Shown one piece after another: positions 19,376 to 26,690 of a stretch of DNA of 64,000 bases. A program made the translations under genes and the position numbers. Positions within the stretch are counted from its first letter, which is position 1. Every line of letters begins with the position of its first letter. The notes below the pieces were generated by a model that was not told the DNA's origin, searched no databases, and saw only the letters and a list, made by a program, of their open reading frames with translations. Location: NCBI GenBank assembly GCA_910586995.1, contig CAJUKZ010000010.1, positions 1 through 64,000 on the forward strand, given 5' to 3'. The DNA comes from an uncultured Muribaculaceae bacterium (GTDB lineage: Bacteria; Bacteroidota; Bacteroidia; Bacteroidales; Muribaculaceae).

Positions 19376-22300
19376 TTAATTACCGAACCATTCTTTTGAT
19401 GGAGATTCATCGTTGAGACGCCGTTCCGCCCATTTCCATTCGTAACAGGCTGGAGTTGGCTTGAAGTATGGAGTTGATTTATCGTCAATTTGTCCAATAA
19501 TATCCTGTCGATGATACTTACGGAGTTTGTCGATAGGCAATGTTGTTATCATTACAAGAGGAAAATCACCACCTTTGATCTTCATCACATCCATATTGAC
19601 GCTCTTAGTTGGCTGCACAACCTTTGTATCCCCATAGTCAGAGGAGTTGGACTGTACAATAAAACAATGTAGATCCCTAGTCCACGCTTCGGTTATATTT
19701 GCAAAATATTGAGTATCTCGATTATATTCAATCGCCACGATAAAATCTACTTTTGACTTGAAAATTGAGCGATCCGAGATATTACTAAGTTCAAAGCAGT
19801 TGTAAGTCGAAAAATAAGATTTTCGCCAATGTATCAAATGATAATTTGAAGTTACTTTTGGCTCAATTTTATGATATGCTGCAATCAATTTCTGCTCAGC
19901 AGGAGCATAGTAGTTCTTCTTTCTGATTACTATTGCAGCAGTATCATAACAGTTCATTTTTACCGGAAATATGTTGAATATGAAATTGTAGACATACATA
20001 TCATCAAGATATTCAACAGACTCGATACTACCTTTACTTGGGGTAACATAGAATTCCAATCCTCCTATGATGGCACAATCATTTCTTACAGTCTGATCAA
20101 CCAACAGAGGCAGCCATTCTACCGGAATAGAGGTTTCAGGGAAAATAAGCATCTCAACATGCTTCTTGGAGGAGTAGTTGAGTACCTCAAATAACTTTTC
20201 CCTTCTCTTATTCGATTTGTTCGGATTCCCACAAATACACTTAATTAAATCCGCCTCCTCAATCTTCCAGTTGACAATACCTACTTTCTTATCAGGATGG
20301 AAAGCTGAATCAGTTTTCTCATCATTAATATCAATAATTTTGATTGATGGATTCCTGTTCCCAACAGTACAGACGTCAAAGCAATTCTTGAAAAATTTTG
20401 TACGTATGCCTTCCATACCTTGTTCTTGTCCTTCCGCCACAAACATATCCCGCCATTCATAGTTAAATTTCCAGAACTTGTTATCAATATCAACCGTATC
20501 CAGAAGTGATGGCGACGAATTAGTTGATAGTTTATGGTATATGTGAAGAAGCATTATCTCATGCGGCTTCAGAAAGACAGGAGAGACAAAAGGAGCATAT
20601 GTATAATCCTGAAAATCTTCAATCTTTTCAGAAATCAAATTCTTGCAAACCAAAGATTTCGCGCTATTATTTGGCAATGTGTAGCAATACCCTTTAAGAT
20701 ATTGATATTGATGCCGAAAAAGATATGTCTTGCGAAACTTTAATGCCAGTTCTTTTATTGCGACTGATTCTCTGATAAAACATTTAGTCAGTATATCCGG
20801 ATATAGAGCAACAGCCATCGCAGTACTTATAAGCAAGTGCTCCTTTAATGCATTCCTTATATCGTTTTCATCGAATCCCGGCATATGTCCGCCATCCTCC
20901 GACAATTCCAACTTAACTTTGTCAATTGCCCTGATGGCCTGAGACCAAAACCTTTCAAGATTACTGGGCTCATTATTTATGACAAAATATGTGGCGACTT
21001 TCTCCCATAGGGAATTCATCAATATAGTCGTTCTTCCCTTAAAATATGTGAGAATCTGTTTTGCAGATGCCTCAGCATCTTCCTTAGACGCTGATTCGAA
21101 TGGCAGAATTGAGAGGAATATTTTCTTTGCAAGGTATTTTGATGCTCCATACTTATCTTCACTAATACCTTGTATATTACGGATTTTATTGACTGAGTCT
21201 GATATTTCAAGACGGAATGCCTCATCATCAAATTCAAGGTTTATTTCTTCTTCCCACGGCAGATAACGGAACTCACTGCGGTTCTTTTCAAGTTGCTTTT
21301 TGAACTTATTTACAGCAGCTCTTGACTCGTTGCAGTTAAAGTACTCCATTATGATCTTGCCTAACTGGATATCAAGCCTAATGCCATCCAACTCTATGCA
21401 ATAACATACATCCGATACCTTACCTTGTGAATTTTCCGATTTAGCACCTTTATCACCGATATTCGTTCCTGATGCATCATCATGAGTATCTATTCTTCTA
21501 AAACTTAGAGATACTCCATATGATGAATCTATTACATTATCGCATACTAAATGATCCGTTATAAATCCATCAATATATGAATGGCTTTCGGGATGAGGCG
21601 TGATTTTCATTCCCTTGCCGGAAAATACTATAAGAATATCATCAACGTAACGTCCGTAATATGCGGGAGTGACATAACTGCGGATATAATCATCAAACGG
21701 TTTGAGATATAGATTGCCAAGAAAGCCGGAAGATGGAAGCCCTATAGGAAGTAATTTCTTATTTTCGCTTTCGTTATAATCAGGAAAAAGCTTCGAATAT
21801 TGCTCATGAACTTTCTGTAGAAGATCACATAGTTGCTTATCATCCTCACCGAATTCACTATCTCTGCCAATGTATCTTTCAACTATTTCTCTTACGTTGA
21901 TTCTAACATTATAGAAATATCTCTTTATGTCAAGACTAAGTATAGCCGCATTATCTCCATCGTCAAGAGCTTGTGATATTTTATTAAGTCCATTGTCTCT
22001 CCATTGCTTATAACCAATGAAATATGGCTCAAACATCATCAGTCCGGATGATATTTCAACTGCGTCTTCGTTCTTTCCTTGTCCCTGTCTATCAAAAATT
22101 GAAAGTCTATATGCGTAATTATCATTTGATATCAAATGATCCAGACGCTTGCCCAACCTCAACATCCATATAGTTGATATAATGTAAATCTCAATCGGTG
22201 CATCAATTACAATATTACATTTTTCAACCACAAAATCATCAAGTAAGACCTCATTGGATATATAATGCTCATTGTATGACGGAGCTTCCTTCAACTGTTT

Positions 22301-22588
22301 AGGAACTATCTTATACGAAATCTTATTTAACCAACTTTCTAATACACCGCCGCTTTCTTCACCATTCAGAACGTTCAGCAACAGTTGGAATTTATCCTTG
22401 AATTTATTCTTGAATTCGTGACGCGAGCATTCATATTCACCTTGAAAACATGTATCATCATCGCAGGCCAACATGTCAAGTTCAAATTTCGCAAGATTTT
22501 TACGTAAAATAAGAGGCTGTCCGTTGTAGTAGACAAACGTCTTGAATTTACGATATGCGTCGTATATATCCTGGAAAGTGAATGACAT
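19376..22588 (-). CDS. Reverse transcriptase-nitrilase fusion, DRT1/UG1-like
   Basis: 1070 residues. The N-terminal half is a reverse transcriptase: motif A SLDIKRYFYN with D220, motif B LPIGLPSSGFLGNLYL (280-295) and motif C YGRYVDDILIVFSG with D316-D317, so the polymerase site looks intact. A middle region of about 350 residues has no domain I recognise. The C-terminal 300 residues form a nitrilase-like domain with a complete triad: E818 (IFPETS), K907 (YHKIEP) and C931 (YNCFEL). RT plus C-terminal nitrilase is the architecture of defence-associated RTs of the UG1 class (DRT1); UG5-type relatives can also carry nitrilase. No integrase, maturase or intron structure surrounds it. It is AT-rich beside GC-rich fnlABC and lies between upxY and fnlA on the same strand. 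A phage-defence role is inferred from the family. Confidence 0.9.
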   Translation of the reverse strand: MSFTFQDIYDAYRKFKTFVYYNGQPLILRKNLAKFELDMLACDDDTCFQGEYECSRHEFKNKFKDKFQLLLNVLNGEESGGVLESWLNKISYKIVPKQLKEAPSYNEHYISNEVLLDDFVVEKCNIVIDAPIEIYIISTIWMLRLGKRLDHLISNDNYAYRLSIFDRQGQGKNEDAVEISSGLMMFEPYFIGYKQWRDNGLNKISQALDDGDNAAILSLDIKRYFYNVRINVREIVERYIGRDSEFGEDDKQLCDLLQKVHEQYSKLFPDYNESENKKLLPIGLPSSGFLGNLYLKPFDDYIRSYVTPAYYGRYVDDILIVFSGKGMKITPHPESHSYIDGFITDHLVCDNVIDSSYGVSLSFRRIDTHDDASGTNIGDKGAKSENSQGKVSDVCYCIELDGIRLDIQLGKIIMEYFNCNESRAAVNKFKKQLEKNRSEFRYLPWEEEINLEFDDEAFRLEISDSVNKIRNIQGISEDKYGASKYLAKKIFLSILPFESASKEDAEASAKQILTYFKGRTTILMNSLWEKVATYFVINNEPSNLERFWSQAIRAIDKVKLELSEDGGHMPGFDENDIRNALKEHLLISTAMAVALYPDILTKCFIRESVAIKELALKFRKTYLFRHQYQYLKGYCYTLPNNSAKSLVCKNLISEKIEDFQDYTYAPFVSPVFLKPHEIMLLHIYHKLSTNSSPSLLDTVDIDNKFWKFNYEWRDMFVAEGQEQGMEGIRTKFFKNCFDVCTVGNRNPSIKIIDINDEKTDSAFHPDKKVGIVNWKIEEADLIKCICGNPNKSNKRREKLFEVLNYSSKKHVEMLIFPETSIPVEWLPLLVDQTVRNDCAIIGGLEFYVTPSKGSIESVEYLDDMYVYNFIFNIFPVKMNCYDTAAIVIRKKNYYAPAEQKLIAAYHKIEPKVTSNYHLIHWRKSYFSTYNCFELSNISDRSIFKSKVDFIVAIEYNRDTQYFANITEAWTRDLHCFIVQSNSSDYGDTKVVQPTKSVNMDVMKIKGGDFPLVMITTLPIDKLRKYHRQDIIGQIDDKSTPYFKPTPACYEWKWAERRLNDESPSKEWFGN

Positions 22589-22869
22589 GCAAATAATGAT
22601 GAATTATATTTATTACCTATCCTACATTACATTGAGGCAATAAACTCATGTATTCTTTAATACTTTTGACCCTTTTTGACTATAGTCTATTATCAATCAA
22701 GATAGATACCCTACCCTAATAATATTACCTTCAACACTAAATAATAAAAGGAATAATTTTTCGGAAGTACCGAATGGTACTACTTTATACAGCCAAAGAC
22801 TGCGACAATAATTCAGGAGTGCAATAAAAAGCAGGCCACACTCAGTCGTTTATACGTTCAGACTGAAAA
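22589..22869 (-). other. 281-base spacer between upxY and the RT gene, possible leader RNA
   Basis: AT-rich and without an open frame. It holds a hairpin AGTACC-GAAT-GGTACT (22766-22781), a 10-base palindrome GACTATAGTC (22678-22687) and weaker pairings near 22815-22860. I see no TAnnTTTG promoter on the minus strand. Some defence RTs need a structured RNA encoded next to them, and upx operons use leader RNA for antitermination. Either could apply here, but nothing proves it. Confidence 0.35.
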
Positions 22870-23427
22870 TCATATAAACTGTATATAATCTGATTCTATC
22901 TCGAATGTGGCCGCAATCAGTCCTTCGAGTTTTAGAATCAATCTCTTTTTCTTTGAGCCTTTCAATTTAACGAGGTTTCCTGTTGTGCCCTCAAGGCCGC
23001 CACCAACAATCATCACTCGTTTTCCTATCATGTCAGGGGTAATTTCGTCTGGCGCGTAATAATTGCAGCATTTTGAGTTTCCCACAGCTCTGATGAAGTC
23101 TTGCATCGCTTTCATTGGCACTGTCATGGGTGTGTTTTGCGGAGCACCCTTTACGAAGCGATATTGCAGGGTATCTATTTTGCCAACTGCTTCATCAAGT
23201 TTTGGCTTAGAAGACTTTGCAAACAATAGACTCGGAATAAATGGCAAAAAAACACGTTGTTTGCGACCATTAGATGCTTCCTTCAACACCCAGTGCATAG
23301 GTGTAAAGATTTCAAAGCCCAATTCCGGAAGAACTTTATATGCAGGAGTCTTGGAGTTTGCTCTTTTCAAATCCCTCAAAACGTACCACTGGAGCATATC
23401 CGTAGTAGCCATTTCATGTGTGTGCAT
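22870..23427 (-). CDS. upxY: UpxY-family transcription antiterminator (NusG-like)
   Basis: 185 residues. The NusG N-terminal domain spans about 10-115 (MLQWYVLRDLKR, LPFIPSLLFAK). A KOW domain follows (GKRVMIVGGGLEGTTGNLVKLKG). UpxY proteins are the first gene of Bacteroidales capsule operons and stop premature termination in their own long operon. An upxZ gene, coding for the inhibitor of other UpxYs, normally follows; here the next gene is the RT-nitrilase. Possible start codons are the ATGs at 23427 and 23412; the second gives MATTDMLQWYVL. Confidence 0.9.
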   Translation of the reverse strand: MHTHEMATTDMLQWYVLRDLKRANSKTPAYKVLPELGFEIFTPMHWVLKEASNGRKQRVFLPFIPSLLFAKSSKPKLDEAVGKIDTLQYRFVKGAPQNTPMTVPMKAMQDFIRAVGNSKCCNYYAPDEITPDMIGKRVMIVGGGLEGTTGNLVKLKGSKKKRLILKLEGLIAATFEIESDYIQFI

Positions 23428-23626
23428 CTTAGGCTATTTTAGATAGAAGGCAATTCTCTAAGTCCTGCAATATATCACATATCACTAATATACTGCAAGT
23501 TATAAAATTCTGCGAAAAAGTTCACAGTTAAATTTACTCTCCCAACCTGAATACTTGATTGGTCCATTTTATATTACGCAAACAAACCTTAATTGCGAGC
23601 ATTCTTTTTAGAATAACGCCTACATG

Positions 23627-23640
23627 ACTCGTTTACGAGT
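23627..23640. promoter_or_regulatory. Palindrome at the predicted upxY transcription start
   Basis: ACTCGTTTACGAGT has two 6-base arms around two central bases. It begins two bases beyond the -7 element on the minus strand and would cover the start of transcription. It could be an operator, a 5' hairpin, or one side of an invertible promoter; I see no second copy on the other side of the promoter. Confidence 0.45.
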
Positions 23641-23641
23641 G

Positions 23642-23673
23642 CAAAGCTAACAAAAATTATTAGAAAAAGCAAT
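23642..23673 (-). promoter_or_regulatory. Promoter of the capsule operon (upxY)
   Basis: On the minus strand the -7 element TAGCTTTG (23642-23649) lies 20 bases from a -33 element ATTG (23670-23673; consensus TTTG). This gives a leader of about 200 bases before upxY. It overlaps the end of the truncated tape-measure frame, so phage relic sequence abuts the operon promoter. Confidence 0.6.
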
Positions 23674-24348
23674 GTAATGCAGAGTATTTTTAGAAAGATG
23701 GATATTAAAATTCTTATTAAAATTCTTATTGTGAAGACATTTCCAAATACTCGGAAGCGCACCAGCAAGCTGACCGAACGATGTCACACCGTTCTTTGCA
23801 GTCATCTGTATCTTGTCCTGGATCTCCATCGCGGACTCCCAACCAAGGCCATAGTTCTTGATCAGAGTCGAAGTCACATTCACCGTCTCTCCAAGATCGG
23901 CAAGTCCCCCAACAGCAGCTTTGGCCGACTGCTCCAGAAAGGCTATCCAGTTATCCTCCGGCACACCATTGGACACCACCTGATATAAGCCGTTGGCCAG
24001 TTCCTCACGCGCCAGCGGGACGCTCTGCGACATCTTCTTGATCGAATCCTCCAGCGCCGTAAATTCCGCACCGGTCTTCTGAGCCATCGTGTTGGCCTGT
24101 CGCATAGCCGTATCGAAACTCATAAAGCCCGATGCCAGATTCTGAACTCCTGATGACATATTTTGAGCGGCAAAACCAATACCGGCTATCATATTTATAG
24201 TTTCAGAAAGTTGACCGGTAAAGGACTTTGTTTGCCCCTGCAGGCCCGACAATGCCTTACTCACACTGTCGGCCTCCCCCTTCAGTTGAGCGAATAACTT
24301 CGTTCCGTTGCTGTCAAATTTCAGACGTACGCTTATGGTTTTGGTCAT
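23647..24348 (-). pseudogene. Truncated phage tail tape-measure protein gene
   Basis: The first 200 or so codons look like the start of a TP901-type tape-measure protein: MTKTISVRLKFDSNG, then long Ala/Gly/Ser-rich helices (NMSSGVQNLASGFMSFDTA, EDSIKKMSQSVPLAREEL, SFGQLAGALPS). Intact versions run to 700-1500 residues. After SFGQLAGALPS the sequence becomes low-complexity AT-rich DNA with the tandem repeat at 23704-23727, and the frame ends inside the upxY promoter. The 3' part has therefore been lost. It belongs to the same tail-module relic as the G/GT pair upstream. Confidence 0.82.
23704..23727. repeat. Tandem 12-base repeat, two copies
   Basis: ATTAAAATTCTT occurs twice without a spacer, at the point where the tape-measure coding sequence ends and promoter DNA begins. 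It may mark the deletion junction. Confidence 0.7.
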
Positions 24349-24364
24349 TTTTTATATTAATTAA

Positions 24365-24396
24365 TTTGCTAATTCAATTGCAAATTGTTATATTTG
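24365..24396 (+). promoter_or_regulatory. Consensus promoter of the two small membrane-protein genes
   Basis: -33 TTTG (24365-24368), 20-base spacer, -7 TATATTTG (24389-24396): a full match to the Bacteroidetes consensus. It reads away from the tape-measure gene into the two small genes on the plus strand. Confidence 0.8.
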
Positions 24397-24403
24397 CAAA
24401 AAG

Positions 24404-24452
24404 GAAATAAGTTAAGTCTCAAAAATCATATAAGCCATGTTGCCGTTAATGT
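24404..24452 (+). repeat. Direct repeat copy 1: leader and start of small gene 1
   Basis: 49 bases covering the leader and the first codons. They match 24583-24631 with three differences. The repeat includes the leader TCTCAAAAATCATATAAGCC and the first five codons. It shows that the two small genes arose by duplication and that the leader was conserved. Confidence 0.85.
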
Positions 24453-24580
24453 CTTTTTTCTGGTTGAAGGTTCTTAATTTTATAGTATTCATACTATTCC
24501 TTCTTGTATTAGGCTCTGTATTTTATGCTATTTGGACTGGACCGTCAGACAGTAACCATCCCAGAGGTCCTTTTTGGTAA
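24437..24580 (+). CDS. Small membrane protein 1 (47 residues), phage moron candidate
   Basis: Starts MLPLMSFFWLKVLNFIVFIL and ends HPRGPFW. One hydrophobic segment covers about residues 5-34, followed by a short polar tail ending in Trp. It shares its leader and first residues with small gene 2. It has its own promoter and lies opposite to, and between, the tape-measure and tail-chaperone genes, which is how phage moron genes sit. No family is recognised. Possible roles are a type I toxin-like peptide, a superinfection-exclusion protein or a lysis-related protein. Confidence 0.65.
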   Translation: MLPLMSFFWLKVLNFIVFILFLLVLGSVFYAIWTGPSDSNHPRGPFW

Positions 24581-24582
24581 AA

Positions 24583-24631
24583 GAAATAAGTTAAATCTCA
24601 AAAATCATATAAGCCATGTTACCATTAATGT
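24583..24631 (+). repeat. Direct repeat copy 2: leader and start of small gene 2
   Basis: Second copy of the 49-base leader/start repeat, 179 bases after the first, beginning three bases past the stop of small gene 1. The three differences from copy 1 are one leader base and two third-position changes (TTG/TTA, CCG/CCA) that keep MLPLM. Confidence 0.85.
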
Positions 24632-24780
24632 TTTCATTTTTCGGGGGTGTGCTTGGTTTTATCTGGTTTATATTTGGAATACTTTATGTAATAGGCTCAA
24701 TAGGCACTATTTTCCTTATATATAAAGAAAATATCCAAGACAGTGAAAGGCCTCGTAAACATCTTCGTTGGCCTTGGTAA
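24616..24780 (+). CDS. Small membrane protein 2 (54 residues), paralogue of protein 1
   Basis: Starts MLPLMFSFFGGVLGFIWFIF, with a hydrophobic segment to about residue 38, then a charged tail ending RKHLRWPW. The start and aromatic end resemble protein 1, but the middle has diverged, so both copies seem to have been kept as proteins. The stop codon lies 13 bases from the end of the convergent GT gene. No family is recognised. Confidence 0.65.
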   Translation: MLPLMFSFFGGVLGFIWFIFGILYVIGSIGTIFLIYKENIQDSERPRKHLRWPW

Positions 24781-24793
24781 TAGCTTATTGCTT

Positions 24794-25078
24794 CTACCCC
24801 AGCTTCTGCTTCAACCGTTTAAAGCGCTGCAATTGTTCTTCTTCCGGCAATTGTGGCGCTTGCTGTTTCCGCTTAGTCTTAGGACGGGCATCCCACGGCA
24901 GGGGCAGCAACTTCTGAGGAGTGATCTTGCGCTTCACATGAGGCTGTATGCAGATCGCGGCGAGAAGTCTCACGCGCTCCCAGGCAGCCCGGCTCTCGGA
25001 ATCACTCGATTCTGTATAGGCTTTGGCTATAGCACCGAACTCGTCGGGAGTGCAGGCCATGAAATCACGCATGCACAT
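24794..25078 (-). CDS. Phage tail assembly chaperone T part (GT frame)
   Basis: 94 residues from MCMRDFMACTPDEFGAIAKAY to a basic, Lys/Arg/Gln-rich end. The frame runs back without a stop through ELLGFAIGQIG to the A9 tract at 25127-25135. It can therefore be made as a -1 frameshift extension of the G frame, as in lambda gpG-gpGT. It lies directly before the tape-measure gene, the usual place. The module is a relic, so present expression is doubtful. Confidence 0.7.
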   Translation of the reverse strand: MCMRDFMACTPDEFGAIAKAYTESSDSESRAAWERVRLLAAICIQPHVKRKITPQKLLPLPWDARPKTKRKQQAPQLPEEEQLQRFKRLKQKLG

Positions 25079-25110
25079 CCCGATCTGTCCGATTGCGAAT
25101 CCGAGTAATT

Positions 25111-25308
25111 CTAAGATTCCCGACGCTTTTTTTTTGAGCCTTCCGCAGAGGCCGCAGTCTCCGTCTCATCACTCGAATTAAGAGTGGTCGCCCAACTTAC
25201 CAGTTCCTCCTGGTCAATTGCGTCGGCGAAACCCATCAGGGTCTTGTCGAACTCTATGCCCTCACGTGCGCAGGCCGAAGCCACACATACTATGTTTATA
25301 GGATGACG
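25111..25308 (-). pseudogene. 5'-truncated phage tail assembly chaperone G
   Basis: About 65 codons remain, reading INIVCVASACAREGIEFDKT, then LMGFADAIDQEELVSWATTL and a Ser/Thr/Lys tail, ending at TAG 25111-25113. The composition and the position before GT and tape measure fit a tail assembly chaperone. An in-frame stop at 25309-25311 precedes it and no start codon fits, so its 5' part has been lost. Confidence 0.65.
25127..25135 (-). promoter_or_regulatory. Probable programmed -1 frameshift site (A9)
   Basis: On the coding strand TCA AAA AAA AAG CGT contains the heptamer A AAA AAG, the slippery sequence type used by dnaX and tail chaperones. The -1 frame continues openly into the GT reading frame, while the zero frame stops 14 bases later. 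Confidence 0.7.
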
Positions 25309-25442
25309 TTATGTGTGCAAATTTTGTACAATGAATCAGAAGAAAGGAAGTTTGGTTATTCCACTCAATTAACACCGATATGTAGATTTACATAATGTTT
25401 AAATTATTCTGCTATTTGATTAGTCGTCTGGTGAAAATTACA

Positions 25443-25484
25443 GAAAACAAAAATCAGACACCTACAGAATGGTAAGTGTCTGAT
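25443..25484 (-). terminator. Intrinsic terminator after the lipoprotein gene
   Basis: Stem ATCAGACAC (25453-25461) pairs with GTGTCTGAT (25476-25484). On the minus strand it is followed by TTTTTGTTTTC. It lies 19 bases past the lipoprotein stop. Confidence 0.85.
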
Positions 25485-25502
25485 CAGATCATCTAATGAA
25501 TA

Positions 25503-26012
25503 TCAGTCATCCAACGTGTAATACACAAATGTCACTGTACCATTTATTTTAAGAGTATTGGCATTGGCAATATCAGGGCCGCGGCCATCTCCAAGAGCAG
25601 AAACCAATAGTCCGGCAAAGGCTACAGTGTAGTTATCAAACTTCAATGTGACGTTTTTGCCTGATTTCTTAACAACTGTTACCTTTCCATCCTCATAAGA
25701 ATATTCTGCGTTTTCGGTGCCAAGCACGAGATCGTCGGGTGTTACTTCATCCCCTACCTCATATTCAGTAAGGTCTTCGTAACATGCAATGGTGTGCATG
25801 ACGCCACTTTTTGAGACACCAATATAATAAAAGCCTGATTCATCGTAATTGGGAACGATGGAGCCTACATCCCATTTTTGACCATTAACAGTCAGACTTC
25901 CATTAGAAGAACCACCGTCTGGTTCGTCATCGTCACTGCTACATGAAGTGAATCCGAGTGAGATCGCAGCTACAAACAGCATTGTAGCCAAGGCATGAAT
26001 ATACTTTTTCAT
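25503..26012 (-). CDS. Hypothetical lipoprotein (169 residues)
   Basis: Signal peptide II with lipobox LGFTSC near residue 24, followed by SSDDDEPDGG. Acidic residues right after the cysteine are the Bacteroidetes signal for surface export, so it is probably an outer-surface lipoprotein. The rest is beta-rich (SLTVNGQKWDVGSIVPNY, NAYSY-like strands, TLKINGTVTFVYYTLDD) and matches no family I know. It lies 12 bases after the decayed barrel gene and ends at a strong terminator. Confidence 0.8.
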   Translation of the reverse strand: MKKYIHALATMLFVAAISLGFTSCSSDDDEPDGGSSNGSLTVNGQKWDVGSIVPNYDESGFYYIGVSKSGVMHTIACYEDLTEYEVGDEVTPDDLVLGTENAEYSYEDGKVTVVKKSGKNVTLKFDNYTVAFAGLLVSALGDGRGPDIANANTLKINGTVTFVYYTLDD

Positions 26013-26024
26013 AGTATGGCTTCT

Positions 26025-26416
26025 TTAGAATTTATATGATACACCGATAGAGATAGGCAGGCGGTTGAACCATTTGATTCCTTGCCATTTGACTTCAACG
26101 CCAATATTAAAACGGTCTGTTATAGCATACTCCGCTCCTGCGCCAAGGTTGTAATAGAACTTATTCATTGATGAACTTCCTATTTCTTCATCGTCATTAT
26201 CGGCTTCACGGGTTCTACCCTCAGGCTCTGATTTTGTGACTACTCCCTTGATATTGGCATATCCGATACCTGCAAGTGGGTAGACGTTGATTTTCTCACC
26301 AATTTTGAACAGATAGTGAACGTTAGCACCCACCTCAAACAGGCTTGCGCCTTTAGCCTTGAAGTCGTAGCCCGCGACATAGCCATTGCACACAAGCAAA
26401 ACAATAACTTTTTCAT
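26025..26416 (-). pseudogene. Decayed OmpA/porin-like outer-membrane beta-barrel gene
   Basis: The 3' part encodes barrel strands of the PF13505/PF13568 type: FEVGANVHYLFKIGEKINVY, PLAGIGYANIKG, FYYNLGAGAEYAITDRFNIG and the terminal PISIGVSYKF. A signal-peptide start MKKLLFCLCAMAM lies at 26416 but in a different frame. The barrel frame itself has only a TTG near 26399. The first strands expected between signal and barrel are also missing. The simplest reading is a deletion with frameshift near 26370-26380. A sequencing error could explain the frame change but not the missing strands. Confidence 0.65.
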
Positions 26417-26579
26417 AAGATGATAATTATTAGTTTGTTGCGAAACAAGGCTCAGGAATCGCGTATTTTATTAGCAACCGCTCATGTCCGGTGATCCAGT
26501 TTTTGGGGATTCTGTTGTGCAAATATTATAAAAGCAAAATCGCAACCAACTTTAGTTTAGTTGATTGCGATCTTGTTTG

Positions 26580-26650
26580 TTGCCTTGGAAGGATTCGAAC
26601 CCTCACAGGCGGAACCAGAATCCGACGTGCTACCATTACACCACAAGGCA
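26580..26650 (-). tRNA. tRNA-Gln (anticodon CUG)
   Basis: Cloverleaf on the minus strand: acceptor TGCCTTG pairs with CAAGGCA, D-arm GTGT-AATGGTA-GCAC, anticodon arm CGGA-TTCTGGT-TCCG with CTG at positions 34-36, and T-arm GAGGG-TTCGAAT-CCTTC. CCA is not encoded. No intact or partial integrase abuts it in this window. Confidence 0.93.
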
Positions 26651-26690
26651 ATTTTTGTCAGTTTTTAACGGCTCTCCGTTTTTGACGTTG

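Noticed and set aside
19376..22588. Group II intron or retron reading of the RT gene
   Set aside because: No maturase or endonuclease domain, no intron ends around it, and the C-terminal domain is nitrilase-like.
24525..24725. 66-codon plus-strand frame across both small membrane genes
   Set aside because: It runs out of frame through small genes 1 and 2, whose starts and leaders are duplicated; the paralogous pair is the better reading.
26580..26650. tRNA-Gln as attachment site of the phage relic
   Set aside because: No integrase or repeated tRNA end is visible between the tRNA and the relic, and two host-like genes lie between them.
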